This document shows positions 50,141 to 63,356 of a stretch of DNA of 64,000 bases, piece by piece. Location: the NCBI RefSeq assembly GCF_013373865.1, contig NC_050468.1, forward strand, positions 14,405,496-14,469,495, read 5' to 3'. The stretch comes from Monomorium pharaonis. Taxonomy: Eukaryota; Arthropoda; Insecta; Hymenoptera; Formicidae. The notes beneath the pieces are model-generated. The model saw nothing but the letters and a program-made list of their open reading frames with translations, was not told the DNA's origin and did no database searches. Made by a program: the position numbers and the translations under genes. Positions within the stretch are counted from its first letter, which is position 1. The number at the start of each line of letters is the position of its first letter.

Positions 50141-52850
50141 GATATTTGCTGGATATTGATACATCGACGAGTTTTTTATATGAACGTCCGCATTGTTACA
50201 ACATCGATTCGTTGCAGCCTGCGTGAAATGAATAAAAAGGGAATAACCATCATTCTCCACTATTCTCTTTATGGCGCATCGCGCACCGTTAATTCAATGG
50301 AATTATGTGATAGCGCTTCGACGGAAATAAATAATTTATATCATGCGCCGCACACATTTGACTCTGGCTATAAACTGGTTACGGCGCGCCGCGCCGATGG
50401 GGTACGTGCCGAAGAAAGAAATACGAAATTAAAAGCGTTTTATGTGAGCGTGGCTTAATACCGTGCCTCACGGTCTATGAGGGAGGATAAGGATGACGGG
50501 GGGGGGGGGAGAGACCGGGGGGACCGTAAGGGTGAAGATAAAGAGAGCCTGCTTGAGGCCAAGGAGCGAGGAGAGTAGACAAGGCTGGTTTATGTGAGGT
50601 TCATGGGACCGGACCTCGTTTTGGTTTATACTCGAATATGCGCTCGGACTCGACGTCGAAGCCGTCGACGTCTTTTTTCTCTCTCTCTCTCTCTCTTTCT
50701 CTTTCCTTTCTTTTCCCTTTCCCCATTCCCTTGGCTCTTCTTTTTTTTGCCCCTCTCTCGACTCCTTCTCCTCTCGTCCATCAACTCGCCCTTCGCGTAC
50801 CTAGTTTCCGCTCACCTTCGTTAACTCGGCCGCTTAATGCGATTTTAGGATCTCGCAGCGATTTTTCGACGAGGAGCGACAGTCTCGCGATTTGCCCGGA
50901 GATTTTTTGAAATCTCGCTCGTATCAATTTTAAACTGATCCATCGGGATTCTCTCAGAGGAACTTATTGATTTTTGTATTATATGTATATAAATGCCCTT
51001 GAAACTTATAAAGATTTTTCTTCTTCTTTTTTGTTTTTCTATTCGAGGCATTTATTTCTCTACGAAATGATATAATAGAAACATCATATTTAGTATTTTT
51101 TTAATGAAAAAATTGTAGATTAAACGATCGAAAAAGCCTTCAGCTTTCGATAATATTTGAATTCCTAGGGATCAAAAAGACGTGCTTATTGAAATGACGT
51201 TTATGATGATTCAACGGGGATTCGAGGACATGCCAGATCGCGGACGAATACGTTTTCGACAGTTTGCTCAACAGACCGACCTCGTCGAGACGGAATATCG
51301 ATGTCGGTGTTTTGATTTGCCTCGCGTGGCGCAAGGTAAATTCGTCAAATCCACGATTTGGCGGCGATGAATTCGCGGGATTAAATTATCACAAAAAAAA
51401 AAAAAAAGCCGGGCGTGTGTATCCGTGCACGCGGGAATTTGCGCTACGATCGAGACGCCCGCTTTTTCCGCAGCGTTCAATTATTCCGACGCGCTCGGCC
51501 GGCTAAACCGATTACTCGTTTCGCTCGTAAAACGAAATTACGAATGACGGCTGCGTAATAGCGGTATTACTGCCTCGTTAGGGCGCGGACGAGTAACTGA
51601 TCAGCTTCGAGTGCTTCTGCGTCAATTTCTTCTCGAGTGCTACCGTCGGTCTGGCGACCAAAGCCGATTTTATACGGCTCATTTTCAATGATCGTCACGC
51701 CCAAAGTGAATATACATTGGACGAGTTTTTTTTCTTTTCTTCTTCTTTTTTTGGAGCGGTTCGTTAGGAGTGAATTGCTCACACGGGTTTTCATGACCTT
51801 CAATTTTTCTTCATCTTGTAAATGACTTTGTCAAAAATTGATTTAAGGCCCTTTGAAAATCACGTTTTCATATCTCCTTTACAAAAGTACTTTGGGCAGG
51901 TCTTCATCTTTTAATTTTCATGCAGGAGACAGCCTTTTAGTTGGACGTTTACGAATCAAGGAACAAATATTTTAAGCACCGATTAAGTTGAAAAATGTCT
52001 GCGCGACGACGATTTTTCGTGATACGCTCGCAAGCCTGGGGGACAAACACTATTACACTATTCTAAAGCGGAAGAAATTGCATCCTGGGAGTGTAATAAT
52101 TTGCTCGCCCGAGCAGCCTTAAGATGGCGCCCGGCCATGGGGAAGCCTAATATACGTAATGGTAGATATACGGTAAATGGGCTAAAACGAGTAACGAACG
52201 AACAGCGAATGCGGACTTCGGACTTGCTCGTACAGTCTTATTATTTGCTCTTTGTACATTTGTTACAGATAGAAAATATCTCTTTCTACTTATTTACTTA
52301 AGTATAACTTGTGTGCACACGCACACCGTTGAACGTAGATACGAGTACATATAAAAGTTCGCATTTATTGCTCGCTCAGTTTAGACATGTCTCACGGCGA
52401 GTAGCTTTTGCCGGAGACGATAAGAAAATACTAACGGGGACACGGAGGTTATTTCGTGTGATAGGATAAGGCGGGGGTGTTAAATAGGCCGCGTTACTCG
52501 CCATTACTTGCAATTCTCTGTCATTAAACATCCCTACTGTTCGCCACCCTTGCCACCCCCTCTTCGTTTTCCTGCAATTTGTTCCGCGCATCCCTAAGCT
52601 CGTCCTCGTTTTCGCGTCCTCGTCCTCCTCTTTGTCCCTCGACGGTTCCTCCATCCTTCTCCCGCGTCTCTCTTTCCGCTTTCTGTCACGGCCCCGCCCT
52701 TATTATTTCTCTTTTTGCCTTGAAACCGGTGCCGCCGGATTCGCCCTTGAGGCTCCATATTCTCCTACTCTTCCTTCCTCCTTCGAATCTGTTAAAGGGA
52801 AATTTTACATGGTTCACTCTCGATAGTCATCCCGGGTGAATCATTCGTGG
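50141..52850. other. Mixed non-coding DNA
   Basis: 50150-50460 is repeat-free and could be a conserved non-coding element, but that is not testable here. Homopolymers at 50498 and about 51391 (A run), and CT-rich patches at 50670-50770 and 52560-52700. Confidence 0.45.
50498..50509 (+). repeat. G12 homopolymer
   Basis: Twelve G, followed by AGAGACC and six more G; G-quadruplex-prone. Confidence 0.9.
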
Positions 52851-54950
52851 CGAGGGAAAGGCGGATTGTACGAATTCTCCATAAATGTGATGACTCTTTA
52901 TTTGTCTACGATTCATCGCAAGATGACTAATCGAAGCGAAATATCTACGTTTAATGTCATGCATTAATTCCAACATATTACGAAATGTTTCAAGTTTATG
53001 AAATTATGAATATTCGATAGAAATGTGCAGCTTGTGTTGTACTATCTCTTCTTCTGGCATGTCAGAAAAAGAAATTGTATTGTTGAATACTTAAGTTTAT
53101 TTTCATTGATTCAGCTACTAGGTAATCGAGAAAAACTGTAAATTCTATTTGATTAATGAACTGGCCAATAGGGAATGCTTCTATTTGTAGACATTCCTAC
53201 AGATCATTTTGCCTTCTTTTTAATTCACATCTTCTATTTGTATGGTGCTTTCTTCATCTTTTCGGCCTCTTTTCTTTCTATTCTATACCTGTAATTCGTC
53301 CCTTATCGTGTACTCCTGCTGCTGGAACAAATAGAAATTTCAGCGGGCTGAGACGGGCCTGTAAAGCGCAACAAGTTGAGCTCCGGGCTGTATCGCAAAA
53401 AATATTTAGGAATTAAGGGGATGCGAGTCTTATATTTGTTTCAAGGATAAAGGGGATTCTGTCGAGCGAACTTTGAGGAGAGAATAATATACATCACGCT
53501 GCGGGAGCTTAATTTCTCATACTCGCGCAGCTTCGTGTTGTATTAAATGTTAACGCGATAATGAAATGAAAAATGTAGAAAGTAAAAATGTAATATAATG
53601 GTATAGAAGATATTTGGGGTAACTCCGATATATATACCACATTTATCGAAAATTTATTAAACATTATTTACTTATGTTTAAGATAAATAAATTATTAATA
53701 AGATATTAATAAGTTACATAAATGTTTAAAATAAATTGTACCAATAAAAACTTTACACTGCCTATCATTATAAAAAGGGAAAATTAAAAAGGGAAATATA
53801 TTTTTTATTTGAAAAAACTTTTACAAACCCGTGCATTTATTTGCCGTATAATAAAAAGGGTGAGATATATATGGCCAGTTACGAGAGGGACAATCAAGCT
53901 GGACAAAGAATACAAAAGCTAAACACTTGTATTTTGGTATAATCTATCTTTTACTATCTCTCTACACTTATGCATCACGAAATAACCTAAATATTCTTTT
54001 GTACTCTCTACAGTGACAGTGAGCACTTTACGTTAATTGTAATACATTGCTGCGTTTTTTACAACATTGATCAATTTATTAAATTCATGATGATTTCGTT
54101 AATATTAACAATAAAAAAACCAAAATTGTAACACAATACTAACATGATGTGAAAGCATGTAACAAAGCGGTTGCGAGCAAATAACTTTAATTCCTATTTT
54201 TTCTTATCTCTATTGCGTAAGTCCTCGCGCATAAATATTAGATTTATCCTATTTCTTCAGCTTTTTGCCAAGAAGGAATTTAGTTTACAAAAATTCTTAA
54301 TCACACTCATCCATTTCTACCTTACATCTAATGATTCTTTTGCTCAGCATCTCAATCTGCTTCTATCTTTTCTTTACATGTTGCCCTACTAGTGTATACA
54401 TTTTCTTTAGAATTGTCTCTCCTTATTGTAGTCTTTCTTATTACAGCATTTTTACATAATCTTAATATCAACGTTATCTTTTTAACTCTCCTCTTCTCTT
54501 TCTATAATTTCTTTGATACATTCGCATTTACTGTATGTAAATCCTCACCTGACGTAACCTATTATTTATTTCTTTTCTGTCTTATCTATTTCTTTAGACC
54601 AGTTTCTGTCTCCTGTAACATTTTCCCAGTAGTATTCCGTATAATTTATACTTTTTATATAGAATATGCAACACCTACAACTCTCTTCTAACCTGTATTT
54701 ATTCAAATTAAATACATGTTTCAATGTAGTTGTATTTTTAAGGATTTTTGCTAATGACAGAAATGTTCGATAATTTTGATTCTCTTTTAACGAAAACCTA
54801 CTGGAAGAATTAATTGTTAAGGTATCTAAAGCGCTCTGAAATAAGTAATTAATGAAGGATAAAGTTTTGTTCTTTAGTTAGTTCCAAGTTGACGGCACTT
54901 TAATGTGAAACGTGAGATTAGCTCATTAAGATTTAACGCGGAGAATTAAA
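52851..54950. other. AT-rich DNA with a pyrimidine-biased strand
   Basis: From 54180 to 54690 the plus strand is strongly T/C-biased and its two abutting frames are leucine/phenylalanine-rich. The purine-rich minus strand has scattered stops. An old, unrecognised element is possible. Confidence 0.35.
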
Positions 54951-56540
54951 AGCTTATAGCAAGTAAACGCCTCGCGTAATATCTTTTCTCTCTAAGAGAA
55001 GGATCACTTCGACTTCGTTCGAAAATCGAAATAACGGAGACATTTTTTTTCACATCTATCGCCACATATTTCAATTGTTGACGCGCACTTTTAAGTTCTG
55101 CGCGTGATTTGCGAGATTTCTTCTTATTTTTTCGTTGTTGCTCGGAAACGAGCGGAGACAGGCCAACGATTACGAGTCCGCTGTACGACAGTCGGATGCT
55201 TACTTAACGCGGATATTGCAATTACAACTGTGGTACGTGGGCGTGCAGCGGGTTAACATAGTTCCGTGCCCGACATCATGGGACGTGTCTAGAAGACACG
55301 AGGAGCGAGTGGTACCCTTTTTTTCCGCTGGTATTTCTTTTTCTATGCCGTTCACCGCCTTGACTATCTGTTCGAATCTTTCTCTTTTTCGATGCCGAGT
55401 GATAAACTACCGATTTGCGAGAGTACGATTTCGTGAGGCCTCGTTCGTAAAAACGCACAACATATATTGGACCGTACGTATTGAGGATGTCTGTGATATC
55501 GTTGAAATATCCGAGATGTTATCGAAGAAATGATGGTCTGATTGCAATCTTTTTTTGGCATTGATTTTTATTAATATTAATTAAAAATAAATTTTCAATA
55601 ATAATGCTATACTTAAGTGTATTACAAAGTATAATTAGTATCTTACAATAAAATATTATATCGAGCGTTTATATGCTGCTTCTCTCTTTTTGTTGATTAG
55701 GTTCAATGTCGACTCTACTCTCTTTTTAATAAAAATTTTCAATTTTGTAGTTAAAATTAACACAATGTGAGAATGAAAACTAATACTCTATGACATACGG
55801 TACCGATTTACACTGCCTTCGGCCTAAAAGGATTGCAGATCTCTTCATTTTTCGTCGCTTGTAATTCAAGAATTATTCAGACATTTTTGTCGGGGGAAGA
55901 CTCCACCTGGAAATTGTCTGACTTGTCCGTGGATGAAGGGTAGCGTAGTAGAAACAGGATACTCCGTAGGGAAATTCCTCTCGGGACATGTATTGCAGCT
56001 CGAAACGGTCGGCTGTACGTGTAACATCAGCGCATTCCGACCATTAATTTGTCGTGTTTTGTCACTGCCTCGCCGCCCGCCGTAGTCGCGCATCTCCGCC
56101 GTTCTTCCCGCGTTTAAAGCGGCGCCGAGTTTTCGAAGTGGATAATTACGTGCCGCGCGCGCGGGCGCGGGCTCTCTTCCCTCTGTCGCGCGCGCGGCGA
56201 AAACGCGCCACTTGGTTCCGTTCCAGTAAGCGACTCTCTTCTTATTACCGGGGAGGAACTTTAGCCGCGCCAAAAAGTGACTGTGCATTTCCCTTCGCGG
56301 AAATAAATTATGTCGCACGGCTACGTCGCCGTTCGCGTTTCTGGAAAGCGAAACGCCGGATATAATCGCGTTAGCGAAAATGTTCTCTCATTGCCCCCGC
56401 TCGCGAAACTTTATTTCATAATTGCACCCGGTTGAGCAATGAGGAATCAATCGAAATTGCTTGCCGACTAGGTAATGGTCCCGATTACCCAACGGAAGGG
56501 GCGACTGTTTGCGAGGCAGTATCTTTTTCTTCTTTTTTTT

Positions 56541-56551
56541 GGGGGGGGGGG
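56541..56551 (+). repeat. T8-G11 homopolymer junction
   Basis: A T run directly followed by eleven G. Confidence 0.9.
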
Positions 56552-56974
56552 ATAAGTGGTATTAACGTCGTGTAAAAGTGTGGCCGGCCTATTGCATATG
56601 CCACGTAATAATGAGGCAATGTTTAAAGAAGCCTTTTTTTGATTTTACGTTGGAATTATAATAACGGTTTATAACAACCCCCGTCGCGAATGAGGTGTAA
56701 AAATTTGCGACGCACTTTGAAGGCACGTTATCGAGGGAGTCTGGTGCGCCGCCACTCGCCACTCGCTACTCGCAATTTACTCGACATTGTGTCCGTTTGT
56801 CGCCGCACCGGTAATTCGGCATTCATAATGTCAAGTGAAATTCGCTTTGTGCGAAAATCCAGTACTCCGGGTTGCGCGCCGGCGAAAGTACCGTCGCGTT
56901 TAATTCCATCGGTGATATTAAATCGACATTAAAATTATCATCGCCGAAATTACCTGCGATAAGCAGAGGTCACG

Positions 56975-57024
56975 AAAAAAAAAAAAAAAAAAAGAGAGAG
57001 AGAGGGAGAGAGAGAAAGAAAAAA
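56975..57024 (+). repeat. A19 run followed by GA repeats
   Basis: Nineteen A, then GAGAGAG and GAAAG units; a purine-only tract of about 50 nt. Confidence 0.9.
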
Positions 57025-58942
57025 GGAACGACAAACGCGATTTGCGATGCCTATCTCAACCTATACGCGGTAATTCGGCGCGGCTTATAACTTATAACTA
57101 CGCGTCGTTATATCGCCAGCGCATTTACGTTTGACCATCGCGATATAACGGGGCATACACGGCGCGGCTTCTCGGTGGGTTCTCTCTTTTGTGTGAGAAC
57201 TAAAACCTGTTCACCCACCCAGCCCATGTGGCTCCACGAAATCGCCAAAGTTCCGCGCTCTCCCGATCGCCTTCTTTGTTCTTCGGGCTCTCGGCATTCG
57301 CGACGTATACCGGGTGACCTAATTAATCTTAACGAATGACGGCCGTTCTGCCGTGACACAAAGCGCGTGATTAAAATTATCTTGTTCCGAGAAGGGAGGG
57401 AGGGGGAAAGGCTAATCAGTGCGTCGTTGGAAATGAGAAAAATATCGTGGCATCGCGAGCGGCGAACACGACCGTAAAAATAATATTAGGTTAGAGAGTG
57501 TACGTTATGTCACGCCGTCCAACGAGATGTAGATTGTGTAATTCGCACGGGAGCTCAAGATTGGTATCGCGACGACCTCATTTGCGGGTGTGCATTTTAC
57601 GATTTTCGATGCGCGGGTTTGCAAAAGTGATGATTCTTTGGTACATTTAATTTTGGATTTTATGTACTTATTGATAAAAATGACGTGTAATCGATAAAAA
57701 GCTAGAAAAGTTTCGGGTAAACTTTGATAAAGACAAGTAAATGTAATATCTTGTTTCGTTGTGTGATTTGCGTGAAAATTTTATCTGACCTAATGACGCA
57801 TTCGCCATTTGATTAGTTATCTGAATAAATATAACTTTGTTATCTTGGAAAAAAATGTTCGTCGCGTCGAAGCATTCCTTCTCTAAGGCGACAACATTGT
57901 GGCGCGTAATCTACTCGAAGAAAGTAAATCGGCTTTGCGCCTCGATCGATACGCTATCGGACGATTCTCGCGTCTGCTTATCGGGGCGCGCTCGATCCGG
58001 CATGCATGAAGACATTTGTTTTAAGTACATGCGATTCGCAGTCGTGTACGCGGGATCGAATTGTAAATTGCGAGAAGTGCAAACGTGTTTCTCTATTAGA
58101 TTGGGAGAGAGGTTTGCGAGCTTTTTTTTTTATTTACACGTGACGCGCGAGCATTCACTGCAATGTGAATCAAGCGAAGAGCTAAAAGTACAGAGGTATA
58201 AGATATTTTTATACGCCGTTAAATTCGCAGTGTAAATTCTCTCAATACGGATTATTTTTAATTATTTCTATGTAGGTCGTTATTGCTCTCACTCACGTCA
58301 TTAATTTAGTTAAAATGACGTACTCGAATAATTCAATAACTTAAAAAGTGTTAAATTTGACTCAAATTTAGTTTATTATTTATCACATACGTTAATATGG
58401 ATGCTGCTTACATTGAAAATAAGCAATTCAACATTCAACGTGGATCGATTAGATGAGAATGTTCTCTAGCTACACTTTTTGTGTTAAAATAATAAATTTA
58501 GACACACATGGAGTTAAAAATAACAAAAATGTCATTCAACTCAAGGAACTGGTTCTAACTTGAATATTTAACAATATAGTTCTCGAAATAGCATGTACAT
58601 CATACATACATTAAGATACAAGTCGTTGATATATCACACGTAGCATTATATTAAATAATAATGTTTATGTGAAGGGATACATTTGTTCGCGTCTTAATAG
58701 TAATTTATTTTCGTAAACTTCATTCTTTTTCTACTTCACTTCAGCGTATCATCCGTGCTTTTAGAGCAAATATTGACTAATATCGGTAGTCTCTGTGTTC
58801 GACATTGACTGAGTAGAAGTATCCATACTCCGTTAAATCGAATCCCTGCACCTCCGGGAACACCGGGGGCGCGACGCGACGTCGAGGACGAGGGCGAGGG
58901 GGTGGAAAGGCGCGATCGAGTTGTGATGCTGTGTGTGGATGG

Positions 58943-58989
58943 ATACGCGCGTACGCGCGCGAGGGCGCGAACCCGCGCACGTACACGCG
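58943..58989. other. Alternating purine-pyrimidine (Z-DNA-prone) tracts
   Basis: Strict alternation holds for 19 nt at 58943-58961 (atacgcgcgtacgcgcgcg) and for 16 nt at 58974-58989 (cgcgcacgtacacgcg). CG-rich alternation of this kind favours left-handed DNA. Confidence 0.5.
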
Positions 58990-60030
58990 GCGGGCGCGGG
59001 CGAAGAACCAGCAGCCAGCGGCACCGCGGGCGCTCCGCGCGGCGGAACACAATATTGCGGATCAATAAACCTCAATAAAGTCAATTTCTGTCGCGGGGCA
59101 TCTGAATACGGGAATTTTGTATTCCACCGGCTAGGCGGAGAGCCGGCTGGGCGGCGCGGCGCGACTCTCGAATACAGATTAAGTATATATTTTATATATC
59201 GTGCGCACGCCTGCGAATTTGCGCGCGTATGCGTTAACTCGCACACACACACGTTGCTTTTCCCTTTCTGCGCACTCTTTTCCGCTCGTCCCGAAGAAAG
59301 CGACGGTGGTAGAAGAAGGGTGGATCTAAGTAGCGCTTGTTTCCAAATCGAATTTTTTCGGAAAGATATGCAGATGGTAGGCGGACATATTTCGCGTCGC
59401 GGAGGTGTGTCGTTAAAGCGAATTTGTCTGAGGCAGGCGGCTGAAGCAGGTGAATTCCGCATGTGATGAAAATCAAAATGTGTGATAGAACATATCGTAT
59501 AGAAGGCTCTTTCTCTCTCTCTCCGATAAATATTGCTAAACACGTATATAGATTGCTGGAATTTGTTTGTTATTTAATAAAAAATTTCCTCATCAGATTT
59601 ACATGGACCCGTACCGTATTTTACTGCTGGAGGATTGCACGTTACGAATTCGACGTCTCTTGCGAAAACTAGTTTTACGACTACTCGTACGCGGCTCCTC
59701 AAAATGCACGTTGCGCCCGCACACGCCTAGCCGCATCCTCCTCGCTTGTCGCTCGGTAATTTGTTTCGTGGGAACGCGCGGCTTTGAAGGGCCCGCCCTT
59801 CGCGCAATTTTCTCGACTCTACGTACACGGTGTGAGGAATATCAATACGTCGCGTTCGCAAGAGCTAGAGAGACGCGCTCCGCAATTCCGCCAAGTTCCG
59901 CTAATAAACACGACGTGCCGTCGTGGAAGACGCGGGAGTTTTCTTCGCTGGCTCGTATGCGAAACGAGATGCAGTTTTGCTCAAGTTTCTTTCGCGCCAC
60001 TTTCGGCGGTTCCTCTCGCAAGGGATACGC

Positions 60031-60051
60031 AACACACACACACACACACAC
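60031..60051 (+). repeat. (AC)n microsatellite
   Basis: About ten CA units, the only sizeable CA array seen. Confidence 0.95.
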
Positions 60052-60370
60052 GTACACAGACTCGTATCGAGCGAGTTCTCTCGCGTGCACGCAACTATAA
60101 CTGCGGCGGCGTTGTAACATCAGAAACTTCACTCGCGCGTGGAATTAGTTGCAGCAATCGATCGCCACGGAAATAGAGCCTGCTCTTATTCGTGCGCTGC
60201 TTGCGCACGCAAGATTTGGTTATTTTGGCAATTTCCGGTTTATCCGTGCTCTAATTTAATTTTAACGTGTTTAGAATCGGACTTACGTCACTTTCGAAGA
60301 TGCATTTGGAAGACTGTTTCAAGTACATTGTATTTCAGAGACACGTTACACCGCAAGAGAATTTTCTATT

Positions 60371-61337
60371 AAAATTTACCGGGAAAACCTCGGTGGTTGT
60401 AGGACAATATTGTAATTCGAAGAGTTTTATATGATTTTCGTGGATTTCTATGAGTTTTCCCATTTATTAATATCAACAAGACAGAAGAAAATATAAAACA
60501 TGGTTGATTTTTTTTTTACCAAACTGTATAGTTAAATTTTAATGATTTTAAAATGCGTTGAAGACAATTTATGGTTTTTTTAATACAAGTAGCTATAAAA
60601 CGAATACATCTTATATGAATTTTATATTTTCAATTTGATTTAGCGTTGTTTATACCATAAATATATAGGTAATGTATAACACATTTATCAATAGAAAAAA
60701 ATGGCATAAGGTAGGAGAGTCATTATCTAAAGATCCCAGCTTGAATCCTAGGATAAATGCATTTTACAAAAGATGATATAATATTAAATATATAGTTATA
60801 TAAATAAAGATAAATTTTGAATATATTACTATATAAGAAAGTTTTATCTCAAATTGTAAAAATTTTGCAATGCTGCGTAGTAAATTTTTATCAAGTTTCT
60901 AAAATGTCTTTTATATTTTCAAACTTTCTATCGTTATATTATAATATGATATAAGTTTGATATAAGTTTTGAGGTTGTCCCCAAATTTATCATCACACAT
61001 GATAAAGTTTGTAACGAAAATATAACGAAAAACTCTCCTTGTGTAAGATTTTGGAGCCTGCGCCAATTTTTCGTTGCATTTTATTTTGTAACAACCGAGT
61101 ATCCTCTCTACATTTAGTAAACGTAGTCAGTGAGGTTTTCTTTGAAACATCTCGACGACTTCCGGGTATATTTCATCAGGAAATAAAGGAAATATCGCTT
61201 TTGTGTTTCTGGAGCGAAAATATCGGGATTTCCGTACGATGAGAATGTCTCGTTTCATTACCGGACGCCGTTAATGGAGAAGTCGCTTAAAGACTCATGT
61301 TTGATGACGTATATATGAGAAGGATGGAACACGATAT
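60371..61337. other. AT-rich DNA upstream of the second splice candidate
   Basis: AT-rich to 61030, then mixed. Nothing is recognised before the CTAAC motif. Confidence 0.6.
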
Positions 61338-61368
61338 CTAACAACTGACTGTTGTTTCACAGGTCAGT
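61338..61368 (+). promoter_or_regulatory. Second candidate recursive splice site (weaker)
   Basis: TATCTAAC with its branch A at about 61341, a short pyrimidine-rich tract GTTGTTTCAC, AG at 61361-61362, then GTCAGT at 61363-61368. The acceptor half is good. The donor half has C instead of the usual A or G at position +3, so re-splicing from it is less certain. Organisation resembles the site at 23022. Confidence 0.3.
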
Positions 61369-61399
61369 GTTCTTTTAATCTTTGAAAAGTCTAACTAAT
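61363..61399 (+). other. Possible second 37-nt exon
   Basis: Runs from the acceptor at 61362 to a GTAAGG donor at 61400 preceded by ACTAAT. Length is identical to the 37-nt segment at 23023-23059, and here too every frame contains a stop, the zero-frame TAA again at nt 34-36. Outside the splice signals the two segments are not convincingly homologous. Confidence 0.25.
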
Positions 61400-63356
61400 G
61401 TAAGGTTTGTCCTTACTTTTTTCGTCGTCGGCACGAAGAAAGGTCGCGTTTGCACTTTTTTTTCTTGTTCGTGAATTAAATTCAGGTCACTGGTCATGTT
61501 TCACGTGTAGTGTATGTGTGTGTACTCAAATTGCAGGAAAATAATACTCTTCCGTTGTATTATTTCGCGCGCGCTGCACGGTACGTTTTACACCACGTGC
61601 GACGCTGTTAGCGATATTATTACGCGAAGCAACGCGGGATTACGCAATGATGCAATATAATGGGAATCACATTACAATTACAAGTTTAGTATAAGCTTGA
61701 ATTATGAATGGCATTGCGGCGCGACAGTCGTATCGCGTATTAATCCGCGTGCGAAAATTAATGAATTAATTCTGTCTCTCGTGTGATAAAAGACTGTTAT
61801 CTATTTGAAGAAAAATGCTCCTATTCGAATTTCAATTAGCTGATAAAGATACTTGACTCTCATATTCTCATACATATAATAAAAATTTGAATATAAAGAA
61901 CTGCTTTGCCAGAGACATCGGACATTCCAATTTGATCTACATGTACTAGGTCCATCGTCAAGATAGATTTGGTGGACGGAAATTGATTATAGCGTAGGGA
62001 GGAGGCAGTTTCCAAGTTTTCGTCAGGCAATCGTGTTCGAACGAAAGTGCTTCCCTTGTTAGATCATCCCTCGTCGAAACTTCGCGGATTATTTAAGAAC
62101 AAGCCCATCGGGCCGCGCGAATTTGATATGTGCGCCGAGGAACGAAGCGGCAAATGGTCCAGAAAAAAAGGGATATGAACGGGAAGAAATCTTGCCGGAG
62201 GAGATCTGGCGGGAAGAAGGTGGGAGGCGGGACGGAGAGGGATTGACAAAGGAGGAAAGAGAGCGACGCCCGAATAGAATAGGCTCCTATCGGGCCAAGA
62301 ATATTGCCGTCTACGCACACGGCTGACGAGCGTCGGGGCCGGGCTCTCCTAAATGTTTTTCGGGGGTGGCTCGAAATACTCGGCCCCGACGACCGTAAAA
62401 CTACACGGTAAAACACTTACAAACTATTGGCCGTCGGGACATTAAATGCGGCTCACGTGCGATATAACCAGCCTCGCGTATATACGAATCGTAGTAAATA
62501 ACTATTCGCGCTTGTGCACGTATTCTGATGCGCGTCGGCCTGAAAATATGCCAACGTGACGCACGTTTTGCGCGTGTGTGCCTGTGCGTGGCGTGAATTC
62601 AGTTCGTGGACGAACACGTTTGCCGGTTGTTACTGACGAGAAAATGATGGAATTTCTTATCGTAATGCGCGAAAAGGCGCCAGTGACGTTTATGTGGTAA
62701 TTTAACTTGTTCTCCCTTCTTCTCATTTTTTTTCTAAGAAGACATAATTTCTCCCTTTATCTAATTTTAACCATAAGAATATAAATAACTGATTTATGTA
62801 AGTATAAAAGGAATATATGCAAACGACTGCAAAAGTTTAAAAAATATTTAATTTTTTATTATATCTTCTTTTTATCGGAACGTATTGTTAACTGAGAAAT
62901 ATATAATTGTATAATTGTATAGAAAAAATATTGAAGATTGTAAAATAAATATGACAATGTTAAAATTAAAGTAAATTTTAAAGCATTGCAACAACGTCAC
63001 GTACAAAAATAATGTACACATAATTATATTTAGCTTTTCATTTTGAATAGGACGTCTGTAAGAATTTTTATGTAAATTATTTTAATTAGCAGTACTTAAT
63101 CTTACTTTTGCTTTTCATGCTATTTTGAAGTTAAAAACATATTTTCTCGTGGTTGGGAGAATTATTCGAAGAGCATTCTACAAGAGAGAAAAAAAAAAGT
63201 TCCACCGAAGCGAATTTTTCCCCGGTGTTTACGAGACCGTGCGATTATTGGTGGACACGACGCGATGTGATTTCGTTCTGATCGCTCGAAATATTTCGAT
63301 ATTAAACATATTGCTGTTTCGCGGATTTGCTGGAGCGTTTAATATTTATAACGTTG
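61400..63356. other. Non-coding, mixed composition
   Basis: Purine-rich and CpG-rich patch at 62120-62400 with overlapping chance frames; AT-rich at 62720-63120. No gene is recognised. Confidence 0.55.

Larger units (their letters stand above)
54951..58720. other. Mixed, partly CpG-rich DNA
   Basis: CpG-rich at 55860-57600 with homopolymer and A19/GA tracts; AT-rich at 55540-55800 and 57600-57850. At 58345-58480 AAAAAGTGT and its complement face each other, a weak inverted repeat. No gene is recognised. Confidence 0.5.
58721..60370. other. CpG-rich block
   Basis: Very CG-rich, with alternating purine-pyrimidine tracts and the CA array. Frames of 177 and 236 codons occur on opposite strands over the same bases, which argues that few stops rather than coding explains them. 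Confidence 0.5.

Noticed and set aside
58833..59543. 236-codon minus frame opposite a 177-codon plus frame
   Set aside because: Both lie in very CpG-rich DNA where stops are rare; opposite-strand openness points to composition, not coding.
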